Shown here: one piece after another, positions 46,928 through 56,799 of the stretch
Position numbering within the stretch: position 1 is the stretch's first letter
Layout: each line of letters begins with the position of its first letter
DNA from: Bog-793 sp963803025
GTDB taxonomy: Bacteria > Actinomycetota > Acidimicrobiia > Acidimicrobiales > Bog-793
NCBI GenBank assembly: GCA_963803025.1
Contig: CAWDKZ010000012.1
Span: forward strand, 208,364-272,363
DNA: 64,000 bases
Direction of reading: 5' to 3'
The notes under the pieces: generated by a model
What the model saw: only the letters and a program-made list of their open reading frames with translations
Database searches by the model: none
Told to the model about the DNA's origin: nothing
Position numbers and translations under genes: made by a program

Positions 46928-48613
46928 TTGACACGCGCAGTTTTCCTTGTACTCGCGGCAGTTTCCGCACTTCTGTTCGTAGCTCTCCAAGCCGCCAAGA
47001 CCGCGGAGAAGACGAAGCGCCCGCGGTTCGTCAATGTCGCTCCGCGCTCAAAAATTCTCCTACATATCGAACAACAGCCTGACGAGCGGAAAGTACTTTC
47101 CACAGCCGATGTGCGGCGGGGTGGCGGTCTTCGATTACGACAACGACGGCAGGCTGGACATCTTCTTCACCAACGGCGCGAAGATCCCGGAGATGAAGAA
47201 GGTGGACCCCTCGTATCTACAACTGCCTGCTGCATCAGAAGCGCGACGGAACATTCGAGGACGTCACGGCAAAAGCCGGCCTCGCCGGGGAGGAGCTCGA
47301 CTTCAACTTCGGCGTCGCGGTGGGCGACTACGACAACGACGGCTACGAGGACCTGTTCATCTGCGGCGCGGGACGAAATATCCTGTACCACAACAACGGC
47401 GACGGGACGTTCACCGACGTCACGGCGGCGTTCGGGCATCGGCGGCAAGCCGGACAAGACGCTGAGCGTGGCCGCCGCATGGTTCGATTACGACAACGAC
47501 GGCCTGCTGGACCTCGATCTGTCTCGAACTACACGTATGTGGACGCCGCAAGCTCGACATCCACTGCACCATGGGCAGCAAGGATGTACTACTGCGATCC
47601 GCGCCGCTACCCGAGCGTCCCGCACCGGCTGTACCACAACCTGGGGCACGGCAAGTTCGAGGACGTGACGGAGAAGTCGGGGTTCGCGGCAAGGCGCCGG
47701 GCAAGGGCATGGGCATCTCGATCGCCGACTTCAACGACGACGGCTGGCCGGACGTCTTCATCGCCAACGACACCGAGCCCGAATTCCCTGTTCATCAACC
47801 AGGGGAACGGCACGTTCGAAGAGGAGGGGCTGGAGCTGGGCGTCGCTTACAACGACAACGCGCACGACGGGATCGTCGATGGGATGCGACGCCAAGGATT
47901 TCGATAACGACGGCAAGGTCGACATCTTCTACAACAACCTGATGGGCCAGATCTGGGCGCTGCTGCGAAACCGCGGCGACCTGTTCGAGTACTACTCGTA
48001 TCGAGTCGAAGATCCAGAGGCTGAGCGCCCCGTTCTCGGGCTGGAGCAACGGGCTTCATCGACTATGACAACGACGGCTGGAAGGATATCTACTCGGCCA
48101 ACGGCGACGTCGACGACGTCAACGAGAAGTCGCCGCCAGCACGACACGATGTTCGAAAACGTCGATGGCAAGACATTCATCGACGTCTCGGACCGGATAT
48201 GGGCCAGGAGTTCCTGCACAAGGGGTTCCAGCGCGGCTCGGCCTTCGGCGACCTCAATAACGACGGTGCGCTCGACATCGTCGTGACGTCACTCAACGAA
48301 CCGCCGCGCATCCTGATGAATACGGCCGACAGCGGCAACCACTGGCTCGTACTCGCGCTGACCGGCCACAAGAGCGCGCGCGATGCGATCGGAGCCAAGG
48401 TGAAGCTGACGACAGCTTCGGGCCGCACGCTGTACAACCACGTCGCGATCAGCGTGGGGTTCATGTCCTCAGCGACAAGCGGGTCCATTTCGGGTTGGGC
48501 AGGAGACGCGAGATCAGCTCGATCGAGATTCGCTGGCCGAGCGGAATACAACAAGTCTGAAGAACGTCAAGGCGGACCAATTCTTGAAGATCGACGAGCC
48601 GACGGGGCGATAA
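46928..48613 (+). CDS. Secreted FG-GAP / ASPIC-UnbV protein (heavily frameshifted)
   Basis: About 555 residues from a TTG start. The leader AVFLVLAAVSALLFVALQAA is a signal peptide. FG-GAP calcium-binding repeats follow: CGGVAVFDYDNDGRLDIFFT, VAVGDYDNDGYEDLFICGAG, AAAWFDYDNDGLLDL and ISIADFNDDGWPDVFIANDT. The C-terminal ASPIC/UnbV domain is seen in RILMNTADSGNHWLVLALTG, KSARDAIGAKVKLTTASG and SSIEIRWPSGIQQ. About ten shifts interrupt it. The family is typical of acidobacteria and planctomycetes; the function is unknown. It bounds the virion cluster on the right and is clearly a bacterial gene. Confidence 0.8.
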
Positions 48614-48905
48614 AACGTCTGCGCGAATAGGCCAGGGCGCAGATTGCGTCAGGCATAACCCGGATATTTCACCAACCATCGGCCGCGGCGCGCGATAGCG
48701 CCGCATCTACTGCGTTGCGCTCCGTCGCCGTCCTCGACGTACCACCCAGTACGCCTGCGGGCGGCTCCCGTCGCGCGCCTTGTATCTGCAGCCTCTCATC
48801 GCGCCTCACTGCGATCGTGGTGAAACATCCGGGCTAATGGATAAAGCGGGATTACATTCGCCCTGGCGGCATGAGGGTCCCGCCGAGCATCGCGCGGAGA
48901 CCCGT

Positions 48906-50384
48906 CTAGGGGCTCCCGGCGGTCTGCACACCCGTTTCCTCAGCCGCCGGGCCGCGGGCAGCCGGCACATCAGCAAGCGCTTCTCTCAACAGCTCCGCCA
49001 ATGGCGCCATGAAAGTCAACTGTCCCCGGTCCGCTCCGAACGCGCGACTCAATTCGACGCGTCCAACCCCATCCAGAGGCACGGCGACCGTCCACGCCTT
49101 GCGGCATGCCGTGCAAGTTCCTTCGCCGCCGGTCTCCCTGGTGCACTCCGCGGCAACACACGCCTCCATGGACATTCCACGAATCTCCATCCGAATGCGG
49201 CAAAATCCGAGTTCCCCGCAGAGCACACACAGCGCCTCCCAGTGCTCCTGCAGGCTGCGCGCCTGCGCCAGACGCGCCCGTGCGCCAAGCAACGCCAGTT
49301 CATTGTTCAGCGTACGGCGGAAGGATCCCTGGAGGAGCATTCTGCCGGCGGCGTGAAACTCCGCGTATCCCAAGCCCTGAATCCCGACCCAGGAGACGAT
49401 GCAAAAGAGCACCAGCACGGCACCGGCAAACTGGTTGCCGCCGGCACTCCCAATCAACGAAAGGACGGCATACAGACAGGAGACGGCGTATAAGAGCAGC
49501 ACGACACGCCGCGGCGTAAGTCCCCGATCGAGCAGCTTATGGTGAATATGACCGCGGTCGGCGCCAAAGAGCGGCTGCATTCTCAGGAAGCGCCGGACAA
49601 TCGAGAGACAGACGTCCAAGGCGGGGAGCGCCAGGGCGAGCAAGGGCGCGGTCATGCCCAACAAGGTCGCGGATTTCTGGCTCCACAGGACGCCGAAGCA
49701 CCCAAGCATAAAGCCAATCGAATAGCTGCCACTATCTCCGAGGAAGACAGAGGCAGGGTTAAAGTTGTACCGCAGGAACCCTAGCAGTGCACCGGCCAAG
49801 GGCATGGTGGCCAGAGCCAGCGGCACGTTTTCGCCCATCAGACCGGCCGCCAAGGCGGTCAGCGTCGCAAACAAGCCTACTCCGGCTGCCAGGCCATCCA
49901 TGCCATCGATCAGATTAAAGGCATTCGTGCAGAAGACCAGCCAGAAGAGCGTGACTGGCACCTCGAGCCAGGGCTGCAGTGGATGATAGTGAACGAAGTG
50001 GATCCGCAGACCCGCCAGCACGACCAGCCCCGCCGCCAGGAACTGCACCGCGAACTTCTGGTAGGGCTTGAGAACGAAGAGATCGTCCAGCAGACCGACG
50101 AAGAAAACCAGACCGACCACTGGCAAGAGCCGCCATATGAGTGACAGGTCCGCGCGCACGAAACTGCTGCCATGGAGTCCGGCCAGCATCAAAGCGCCAA
50201 ACGCGACGAGATAGGCGATCATGATCGCGATGCCGCCAACGCGCGGAATCGCTTTGGCGTGGACCTTGCGCTTCCCGTCCGGCGTATCCACAAGACCACG
50301 GCGGAGAAACAGGTTGCGCAACAGGGGAGTCAACAGCAAGGCGGTGAGAAACGCCGTGCCGGCGAGCAGCAGCAATGAGTACAT
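48906..50384 (-). CDS. Polyprenyl-phosphate sugar-1-phosphate transferase (WecA/MraY family) with C-terminal extension
   Basis: 492 residues. About 350 form the multi-helix membrane enzyme that loads a sugar phosphate onto undecaprenyl phosphate, the first step of polymer synthesis. Signatures are HAKAIPRVGGIAIMIAYLVA, GLLDDLFVLKPYQKF (Mg-binding DD), NAFNLIDGMDGLAAGVGLFA, ASVFLGDSGSYSIGFMLG and DRGHIHHKLLDRGL (HIHH). The last 140 residues are a soluble, Cys-rich extension (EHWEALCVLCGELGFCRIRM, EGTCTACRKAWTVAVPLDG) not found in WecA. The start at 50384 fits the membrane N-terminus. It is the last gene of the EPS locus and may have its own promoter. Confidence 0.85.
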   Translation of the reverse strand: MYSLLLLAGTAFLTALLLTPLLRNLFLRRGLVDTPDGKRKVHAKAIPRVGGIAIMIAYLVAFGALMLAGLHGSSFVRADLSLIWRLLPVVGLVFFVGLLDDLFVLKPYQKFAVQFLAAGLVVLAGLRIHFVHYHPLQPWLEVPVTLFWLVFCTNAFNLIDGMDGLAAGVGLFATLTALAAGLMGENVPLALATMPLAGALLGFLRYNFNPASVFLGDSGSYSIGFMLGCFGVLWSQKSATLLGMTAPLLALALPALDVCLSIVRRFLRMQPLFGADRGHIHHKLLDRGLTPRRVVLLLYAVSCLYAVLSLIGSAGGNQFAGAVLVLFCIVSWVGIQGLGYAEFHAAGRMLLQGSFRRTLNNELALLGARARLAQARSLQEHWEALCVLCGELGFCRIRMEIRGMSMEACVAAECTRETGGEGTCTACRKAWTVAVPLDGVGRVELSRAFGADRGQLTFMAPLAELLREALADVPAARGPAAEETGVQTAGSP

Positions 50385-50583
50385 TCCTTTTCCCCTGACC
50401 GGTCCGGAGGAATCAAGTTGCCCGCCCTCGTCTTGTGGCGAGCTTTCCTCCCGACCACCCCGCACCGGCTCCCGAGCGCAGATTCGAGGCCGGCCCAACA
50501 CAGCGTTGCCACTCAACCTCAGAGGTCGTGGCCGGACGATCCCACGCCGGCCGTGGTCCGCATTCACTTCGACTTCAGCCGAA

Positions 50584-50612
50584 TTTATACCAAATCCAAA
50601 TGGTCTGGCGAA
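50584..50612 (-). promoter_or_regulatory. Candidate promoter of the sugar-phosphate transferase gene
   Basis: On the minus strand TATAAA (50589-50584) is preceded after 17 bases by TTCGCC. The transcript would start about 190 bases before the gene. The -35 match is poor. Confidence 0.35.
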
Positions 50613-50658
50613 CGAGAATCACCAAATTTTTCAGGAGTCTGGGCAATTTCCTTCCCTT

Positions 50659-50675
50659 TTCGAACAAATTTCGAA
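50659..50675. promoter_or_regulatory. Twin TTCGAA boxes, one helical turn apart
   Basis: TTCGAA at 50659-50664 and again at 50670-50675 are each palindromic and start 11 bases apart, separated by CAAAT. They lie upstream of the minus-strand promoter candidate and could bind a dimeric regulator. Confidence 0.35.
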
Positions 50676-50764
50676 TCCTTTGCACCTATCAGACGCGTTA
50701 ATTCACGCCCAATCCATCAGGACGCCGCCCGTTTCCACTCAGGCGAGAATGTCATCCCCAATCG

Positions 50765-53261
50765 TCAACCCTGTACGCCATTGCCCTGACTGCCGTAATA
50801 CTTCTTGTAATAACGGTGATAGCCGTCGTAATAGCCGTAGTAGCCACTCGGAGACCGCCTCGGATTCCAGTCGTTCATGATCGTCCCAATCACGCGCACG
50901 CCGTCCTCCCGCAGCCGGGCCCGTGACGCCAGCGCCGCGTCGCGGGTCGTCTTGGCAGCACGCACCACCAACACGACGCCGTCGGCCAGACGGCCCAACA
51001 CGCGCGCGTCAGGGATGGTGAGCATCGGCGGCGTGTCGATCAGGATCATGTCAAACTCAGCGATGAATTGTCCCAGACACTCCTTCAGCCGAGGCGCATA
51101 CAGCAGGTTGGTCGCTCCGGCCACCGGCGGTCCGGCAGGAAGCACGAATAGATTGGGCACTTCTGTTCTCGTGCAGAATCCCATTGGGGGACGTCGCGGA
51201 AGCGTCGATCGTTCCAGCAGTGTCCGCCTGGACCGGCTCGCCTGTACCACCCGCCGCAGCCCACAGCGGCAACTCACTTTCCGACGGCGCGGAGTTTGGA
51301 GCGGCCTTTGAGTGGACCCCAGCCAGCCCCAATGGGATTGTGTTTTGCAGCAGGGTGGTCAGTCCGATATCGTTGGGCAGATCAAATACTTCGTGCACCC
51401 GCGGTTTGCGCGTGTCGGCGTCAACCAGCAGCACCCTTTGGCCCGTTTCGGCCATGGCGATTGCCAGGTTGCAAGCCACGGTCGTCTTGCCCTCTGCCGG
51501 GCTCGGACTCGTCACCACCAAAGTCTTCGGCCGAGTCCCGTTCTGACCCGTAAACAGAATCGACGTCAAGGCGGAGCGGAAACTCTCCGCCATCAGGCTT
51601 GGTTTGCGGCGATACGTTACCATCCCCAACGGGGGCTCACCCTCTGCGCCATTGCCAATCAGATCCGGATCCCGTTTCCCGTACAACAGAGGACGACGCT
51701 TGCGACTGATCGACGATTCCGCAGGGATCATCCCCAGCTCCGGCACGCCGAGGTAAAACGCAATGTCGGAAGGCTCCTGGAGCGTCCGATCCGCCTTGTC
51801 GGTGATTAGGATAAACGCAATCCCGACAAACAGCCCGCAGACGAGGCCCATCAGCGCGTTCAGCACAGTTTTCGGTTTGTAAGGCTGGGCGGGCACTCTG
51901 GCAGGATCCACAACGCGCACGTTGCTGGCCCGGATGGCGCTCGCCACGCTGGCTTCCTTCACGCGTTGCAACATGCTGTCGTAGATCTGCCGGTTGGAAT
52001 CGACTTCACGCTTCAGGATGTTGTACTGGATCGCCTTCTCGCCCTGGTCCGTCACGACCCCGGTCTGATGATTGTAATCGGCCAGGAGCAACTTCTCTCG
52101 GCGCGCGGCCTCTTCGTACTCGTTTCGGATCCCCTGTAAAATGTCGGCTCGCTGCCGCGCGACGCTTTGCTCCACGGCCTTGATCTGGGCCTGCACGCGC
52201 CGCACCTTGGGGTGGTCCGCCGTGTAGGTCTCCTGGAGCTCAGCCAATTGCCGTTGGAGCTCGGTCAAGCGCCCCAGGTAATCCTGCAAGCTCCTGTCGT
52301 TGAGTATGTTCGGCAGCGACTCAGGAGGCGCGCTGCGGGCCATTTCCCAGCGGCTCTGCTTGGACACGCGGTCCCCCTGCGCCTTGACCAGCTCGTCCTG
52401 CAACTGCTTCAACTTGTCTTCACTGACGCTGGATTTTTCGCTGGTGAAAATCAGTCCCGCGCGGCGGGCATATTCCTGCAGAGCATCCTCACTGTGCTCC
52501 AGTTTGATTCGCATTTCGTCCAGTTGACGGCCCAGGAACTCGCCAGTGCGCTGGGTCAGCTGCCAGCGCGCCTCCATGTTTTGTTCCACATAATTCTGCG
52601 CCAGCCGATTGGCGAAATCCGCAGCGACCCGGCCGTCGACCGAGTCGACCAGCAATTCGATAATCCGCGTTGGCCCGCTCGATCGCACTTTCAAAGTCCG
52701 GGCCGCCATCAGCAGAGCCTGGTCGGGGCCGTCCCGCTGGATGGGTTCCGGGAGATTCAGGATCCGCCTCCATGCCGATTGCGGCTCAGCGGAGTTTCTC
52801 ACGACTCCCGCTTGCTGACGCTCTTTGGCCAGCTGCGCCAGCGTAGAGTCCATCAGGCTTTCGCTCTGCAAAATCTGGATCTGCGTCGGAATGTCAGTGT
52901 TGGCATTCAGGCCGGACTGAGCCACCTGGCTCACATCCTTCATATTCATGAAGTTCTCGTTCAGCTCGAAGATCTCCAGCGTGGTTCGCGCCTGGTACAC
53001 AGGTGCCTGCGGGAGCGTGATCAGGAGCGCCGACAAGAACCCGATGCACGTCAGTAGGATCAGGAGGCCGCGCCGCCGCCGCAGCGTGCGCCAGTATTCG
53101 ACCAAGCTGCCCGCATCCGGCTCCTCCACGAGATCCTGGGCATAGGCGCTTCCCGCGGGCGGCAGATAGCCGCCTGGCAAGTACGTTCCCGGCGTCTTAA
53201 AGACTGTGGCTTTCACCGGCAGATTTCTGCCGTCACCGCCGGGATGATGCCTGTCCTGCAA
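50765..53261 (-). CDS. Wzc-type chain-length determinant and bacterial tyrosine kinase (one frameshift)
   Basis: About 831 residues. The TTG start has AGGAGGT 6 bases upstream. The Wzz domain follows a Pro/Gly-rich lead: first membrane helix GLLILLTCIGFLSALLITLP, long periplasmic coiled coil (EFLGRQLDEMRIKLEHSEDA, YLGRLTELQRQLAELQETYT), second helix VLNALMGLVCGLFVGIAFIL. The cytoplasmic BY-kinase has Walker A SPSPAEGKTTVACNLAIAMA, Walker A' VLLVDADTRKPRVHEVF and, after a shift near 51180, Walker B FDMILIDTPPMLTI. The tail YYGYYDGYHRYYKKYYG is the autophosphorylated Tyr cluster. The protein controls polymer length and export together with Wza, encoded just upstream. Confidence 0.85.
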
Positions 53262-53275
53262 CGTCTGACCTCCTG

Positions 53276-54287
53276 CTAACGCGTATAAATCGCCAGCCCT
53301 GTCCCGATCGCCAGGCCTGCCTCCGCGGTCCGGGCTAAGGCCTTCTTGCCTCCACTGACCGGCACGAACAGAATGTCGTCACTTTGCATCTCGACGTCGT
53401 GGTCCTTACCCTCCAGAATGCGCTTCAAATTCAAGGCGATTTCCTGCCTCCTTTCGGGATTGCTGGTCCGGCGCAGAATCTTCGCGTGCCCGACCTCGGC
53501 ATAACTGTCCATCCCCTCCGCCATGGAAAGCGCTTGGAGCACGGTGACATTTTCCCGGTCGCCCAGAACGAATCCCCCGCTCTTCTTCACCGCCCCCATG
53601 ACATAGACCAGTTCCCCCTTGGGGACCGTAATCACGTCGTTCGGTTTCACCAGGATGTTCTTCTCGGGCGCGCGCGCCTCCAAAATCTCCTTCACCCCCA
53701 CCTCGGCTACAAAATATTGGCCGGTCTCGTCTTCCCGCGCCCCGGGCAACGGGATCTCGCCCCACTCCTTTTTCCGGGTGATGCGGATCGAGTGCCCGGC
53801 CGCCGGATTCAGCCCGCCCGCCATGCTAACGACTTCCAGCAACGTCTTCTCGCCTTGCAATTGGAGCACACCCGGATTCTTCACCTCTCCCAACACGCTC
53901 ACGGGCTGGCTGCGCATTTCGCTGAGGCCCACTGACACCTCAGGTGTTTTCAGGAATTTTTTCAGACGTCCGCCGATCTCTTGCTCCAACTCCTCCACGG
54001 TCAGCCCGCTGGCATGGATCCGTCCCGCCATCGGCAGATTCACGTTGCCCCGCATGTCAATCTGGTAGGGCTCTTTCCCCATCTCCTCGAGGTCCAACAC
54101 CCGCACCAGAATCTGGTCTCCCGGCCCCAAGACGTAGGTTGAACGAGCATGTTCTCAACGCCGAAGGCGGGCCCTCCTTGCCTGCCGGCGGGCCGGCCTG
54201 GCCTGCCGTGGCCAGCACGATCAAGGCTAATGCCACGCAGCACGCCCCGAGTGCTGGCCGGTCCTGCTCGACCAGCGGCGCCTTCAT
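53276..54287 (-). CDS. Wza-type polysaccharide export protein with SLBB domains (one frameshift)
   Basis: About 337 residues. From the ATG at 54287 (GGGAGGGAG upstream) a signal peptide reads GACCVALALIVLATAGQA. A shift near 54145 precedes the Poly_export domain, YVLGPGDQILVRVLDLEEMG and MRGNVNLPMAGRIHASGLTV. SLBB modules follow: PVSVLGEVKNPGVLQLQGEK, then DVITVPKGELVYVMGAVKKS. The C-terminus includes GKDHDVEMQSDDILFVPVS. It would form the outer-membrane/periplasmic conduit for the polymer made by this locus. The start overlaps the RHH gene by 4 bases. Confidence 0.85.
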
Positions 54288-54559
54288 CGTTCTCCCTCCC
54301 CGACCAACAAAGCCAAGCGAGACACCCTTTCCTGCAAGTGATTCAGCCGCTGATCCAGTTCCGCCACGCGCTCCGTCAGTCGCTCGTCAGAGGCTCCATT
54401 GCCGGGCCCAGCACCAGCCATCAGACGGTGCATGGCGTCCCGCGCCAAGTCGCTCAGACTCCGCGCGCCCGTCGAAGTGCACAACTCCCGTAGCCGCCGG
54501 AACTCCTCGTCCGACAGCCGGATGCTCACCATCCTGCTTCGCTTGGTCAGCAGCGTCAT
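54284..54559 (-). CDS. Ribbon-helix-helix protein with C-terminal coiled coil
   Basis: 91 residues. The RHH fold reads RMVSIRLSDEEFRRLRELCT and LSDLARDAMHRLM, of the CopG/Arc type that binds DNA as a dimer of beta strands. A heptad-repeat tail follows: ERVAELDQRLNHLQERVSRL. It is translationally coupled to wza by an ATGA overlap and follows the NusG paralogue by 3 bases. Encoded inside the operon, it may autoregulate EPS genes. The combination with a coiled-coil tail is unusual for antitoxins, and no toxin is present. Confidence 0.7.
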   Translation of the reverse strand: MTLLTKRSRMVSIRLSDEEFRRLRELCTSTGARSLSDLARDAMHRLMAGAGPGNGASDERLTERVAELDQRLNHLQERVSRLALLVGEGER

Positions 54560-54562
54560 CAG

Positions 54563-55057
54563 TTACAAAGCCTCGACAATCTCCGGGTCCACCTCCAGCG
54601 CGACACTGCGCTGCAGGAGATTCACCGACAACACCAGGCGGGATTGGTTCTTGATTCGCTCCAGACGGCCCACTACACCAGCCAAAGCGCCGCTCCGAAT
54701 TCGCACTTCCATCCCGGCCCTCAGATACGGACAAGGCCACGCGGCCAGCTTGCTCTGTTGTAAACGCCAAATCGCGAGCACTTCGCTTTCCGGCACGGGC
54801 TCTGGTCCCGACCCATAGCCCAAGAGGTGCACCACGCCCGGTGCGCGCAGTACCGATTTGAATTGCGGCGGGTCCACCCGACAAAAAAGGTACCCCTTCA
54901 AGAGCGGCAGCTCCACGCTTTTCAGCCGGTCGCTCCACTGCCGCTGGACGGTATGCAAAGGCAGATACTCTTCCAACCCTTGTGACCGGAGGTACCGGGC
55001 GACGGCTCTTTCATGCCGCGCCTTGGTTTGCACGGCGTACCAAGGATAGCAATTCAT
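54563..55057 (-). CDS. NusG-family specialised antiterminator (RfaH/UpxY-like)
   Basis: 164 residues. The NGN domain reads PWYAVQTKARHERAVARYLR and EEYLPLHTVQRQWSDRLKSV, then LPLLKGYLFCRVDP. A C-terminal KOW motif is YLRAGMEVRIRSGALAGVVG followed by RLERIKNQSRLVLSVNLLQR. Paralogues of this kind travel with RNA polymerase and let it read through long polysaccharide operons. As the first gene of a co-directional EPS unit it fits that role. Housekeeping NusG sits beside ribosomal genes, which are absent here. Confidence 0.85.
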   Translation of the reverse strand: MNCYPWYAVQTKARHERAVARYLRSQGLEEYLPLHTVQRQWSDRLKSVELPLLKGYLFCRVDPPQFKSVLRAPGVVHLLGYGSGPEPVPESEVLAIWRLQQSKLAAWPCPYLRAGMEVRIRSGALAGVVGRLERIKNQSRLVLSVNLLQRSVALEVDPEIVEAL

Positions 55058-55300
55058 CTCGCGCCTGTATCAGCTCACCAACTGGTCCCGTACGGGCCAA
55101 TCCCGCACGCCTTAGACGAGCGTGCGCTCATCAAACAACATGCCCAGCGCCACGCCAATTCATCCTTCAGGAAGCGCTCAGCTCCTGCCAATCGTCATTG
55201 GGACGCACTTGGAGGCCATTCGGCAGATTGGGAGCCGCCTTTAACTACACTCTGTTCGCGGGGCAGACCGTCTGTGCTAAGTTACGCCTCCGTATAGCAA
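55058..55300. promoter_or_regulatory. Divergent promoter region of the EPS locus
   Basis: 243 bases separate the NusG-like gene from the divergent gene at 55301. The EPS leader must lie here. No ops/JUMPstart-like element and no clear promoter were recognised. Confidence 0.4.
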
Positions 55301-56527
55301 ATGTCAATCAGTAAGAGTACCTGGGAGTGCAAATTTAGCGTTCTTGCTAGAATGCTTGCTGGGGCGCTGGCGGTGAAGCTTTGCCTTTCGATTATCCTAA
55401 TGATTTCAGCGGGGTTGTCGCTTGGTTTGAACTTCGTAACACCTGCGTCCGACTGGGCCTGCTGCTTAATTGGTATGTGCCGGCCGGATCAGCTTCAGAC
55501 TGAGGGGTCATACAAATCAAAGGAACACTCGCTCGGTGTCCTACGAGGCGCCCTACGGCTGGATTCGGCCAATCCGTACCGCTGGGCCGAGTATGGAATT
55601 GCCCTCGATGAGCGAGGCGCCCGGCTCGCTGCCCATAAGTTCTTTGACCGCGCGGCGGAATTGGGGTCGAACACGCCACCGGTTTTGATGGTCGCCGCCA
55701 ACCATTACCTGCTGGACAGTCGACCTGATCGCGCACTCGAATTGAGCAAGCGAGTTCTGTCGCTCACAGCCGAGTTCGACGAACTGCTGTTTGCAACCTA
55801 CGGGCAATTGGGCCGCCCGCTCCGCGACTTCCTGGGGACTGCCATCCCGGTGGAAAAGCGCCCGGCCACCGCGTGGCTGCATTGGCTGATCCCACGCGCG
55901 CCAGAGTCCGATCTGATAGAGACCTGGAGCTGGCTTCGCGCGCATGGCTGTGCTGACGATGGGATCTCTGGCAGTCTCGCCGAGGAGCTTTGGAAACGAC
56001 ATTCCTGCCGCAACGCGGCAGAATTATGGGGCGACTGGTTAGGCCCTGAGCGCGGCGACTACCTGCACCCGGAATTGCTCACCAATCGCCGGTTCAGCGC
56101 CGCTCCCCGGCCGAGCCCGTTCGATTGGACGATCGAACCGAATCCGGCGGTGGAACTGTCAATGAAGCATGGCCTGCAACTGACCTTTAGTGGGAGTGAG
56201 AATCTGGTCTACAAGAACATTCGGCAAAGGGCGGCCGTCGCTCCCGGCACGTACCGATTCTCGGCCGTCGTAGAAAGCAAGGAACTCACTACGAATCAAG
56301 GCCTTAGCTTTCATATTTACGATGCCCTATCGGCCACGCGCCTGGACGTCGCTACGCCCATGGTGCTGGGCACCACACCCCGTCACGAGGTGGAGGTTGA
56401 ATTTACCGTCAAAGCACCGGTGTGCGGCGTGGTGATTCAGTTGGAGCGCCGCGCCTCGGAGAAGTTCGACAACAAGATTTCCGGCAGTTTCACGATTCAC
56501 GAAGTCTCCTTCCGCCCGAAGTCTTGA
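55301..56527 (+). CDS. Membrane-anchored TPR-like protein with C-terminal beta-sandwich
   Basis: 408 residues. A membrane helix at about residues 24-45 (VKLCLSIILMISAGLSLGLN) is followed by helical repeats resembling TPRs: SLGVLRGALRLDSANPYRWA, AHKFFDRAAELGSNTPPVLM and DSRPDRALELSKRVLSLTAE. Residues about 270-405 are a jelly-roll like a carbohydrate-binding module (FDWTIEPNPAVELSMKHGLQ, APGTYRFSAVVESKELTTNQ). It is divergent from the EPS operon and could be a polymer-binding partner of it. Lower GC than the flanks at its start. Confidence 0.6.
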   Translation: MSISKSTWECKFSVLARMLAGALAVKLCLSIILMISAGLSLGLNFVTPASDWACCLIGMCRPDQLQTEGSYKSKEHSLGVLRGALRLDSANPYRWAEYGIALDERGARLAAHKFFDRAAELGSNTPPVLMVAANHYLLDSRPDRALELSKRVLSLTAEFDELLFATYGQLGRPLRDFLGTAIPVEKRPATAWLHWLIPRAPESDLIETWSWLRAHGCADDGISGSLAEELWKRHSCRNAAELWGDWLGPERGDYLHPELLTNRRFSAAPRPSPFDWTIEPNPAVELSMKHGLQLTFSGSENLVYKNIRQRAAVAPGTYRFSAVVESKELTTNQGLSFHIYDALSATRLDVATPMVLGTTPRHEVEVEFTVKAPVCGVVIQLERRASEKFDNKISGSFTIHEVSFRPKS

Positions 56528-56799
56528 GTTCAGCATTTTCGAATTAAGATTCCCGAAGGTGCCAGAGGCCGCTCGCGGTCCCCGCAACGCGCGCGGCTTG
56601 GAATCCTATCGCGGGCCTGGCAAACATGTGCGACCAGGTCGCGGACACCTACATGGGGACCGCGCGAAAGCGGGTCACACAAATCTTCAGTTGAAAACAA
56701 AGGACTTGGCGAAACTCAAGTTGACCTAGGGTGGTACAGTCCTTGCAGAACGGCCAGTGGTCTGGTGGTCGCCGTTCAATTCCCTGGAGGTTCAAGATT

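Larger units (their letters stand above)
50385..50764. other. Intergenic region with promoter and TTCGAA pair
   Basis: 380 bases between the tyrosine kinase and the sugar-phosphate transferase, AT-richer than both genes. It holds a minus-strand promoter candidate and two TTCGAA boxes, both listed separately. No gene was seen. Confidence 0.5.

Noticed and set aside
54284..54559. RHH gene in the EPS locus as an antitoxin
   Set aside because: No toxin partner is adjacent; the neighbours are EPS genes with overlapping starts, so a regulatory role is more likely.
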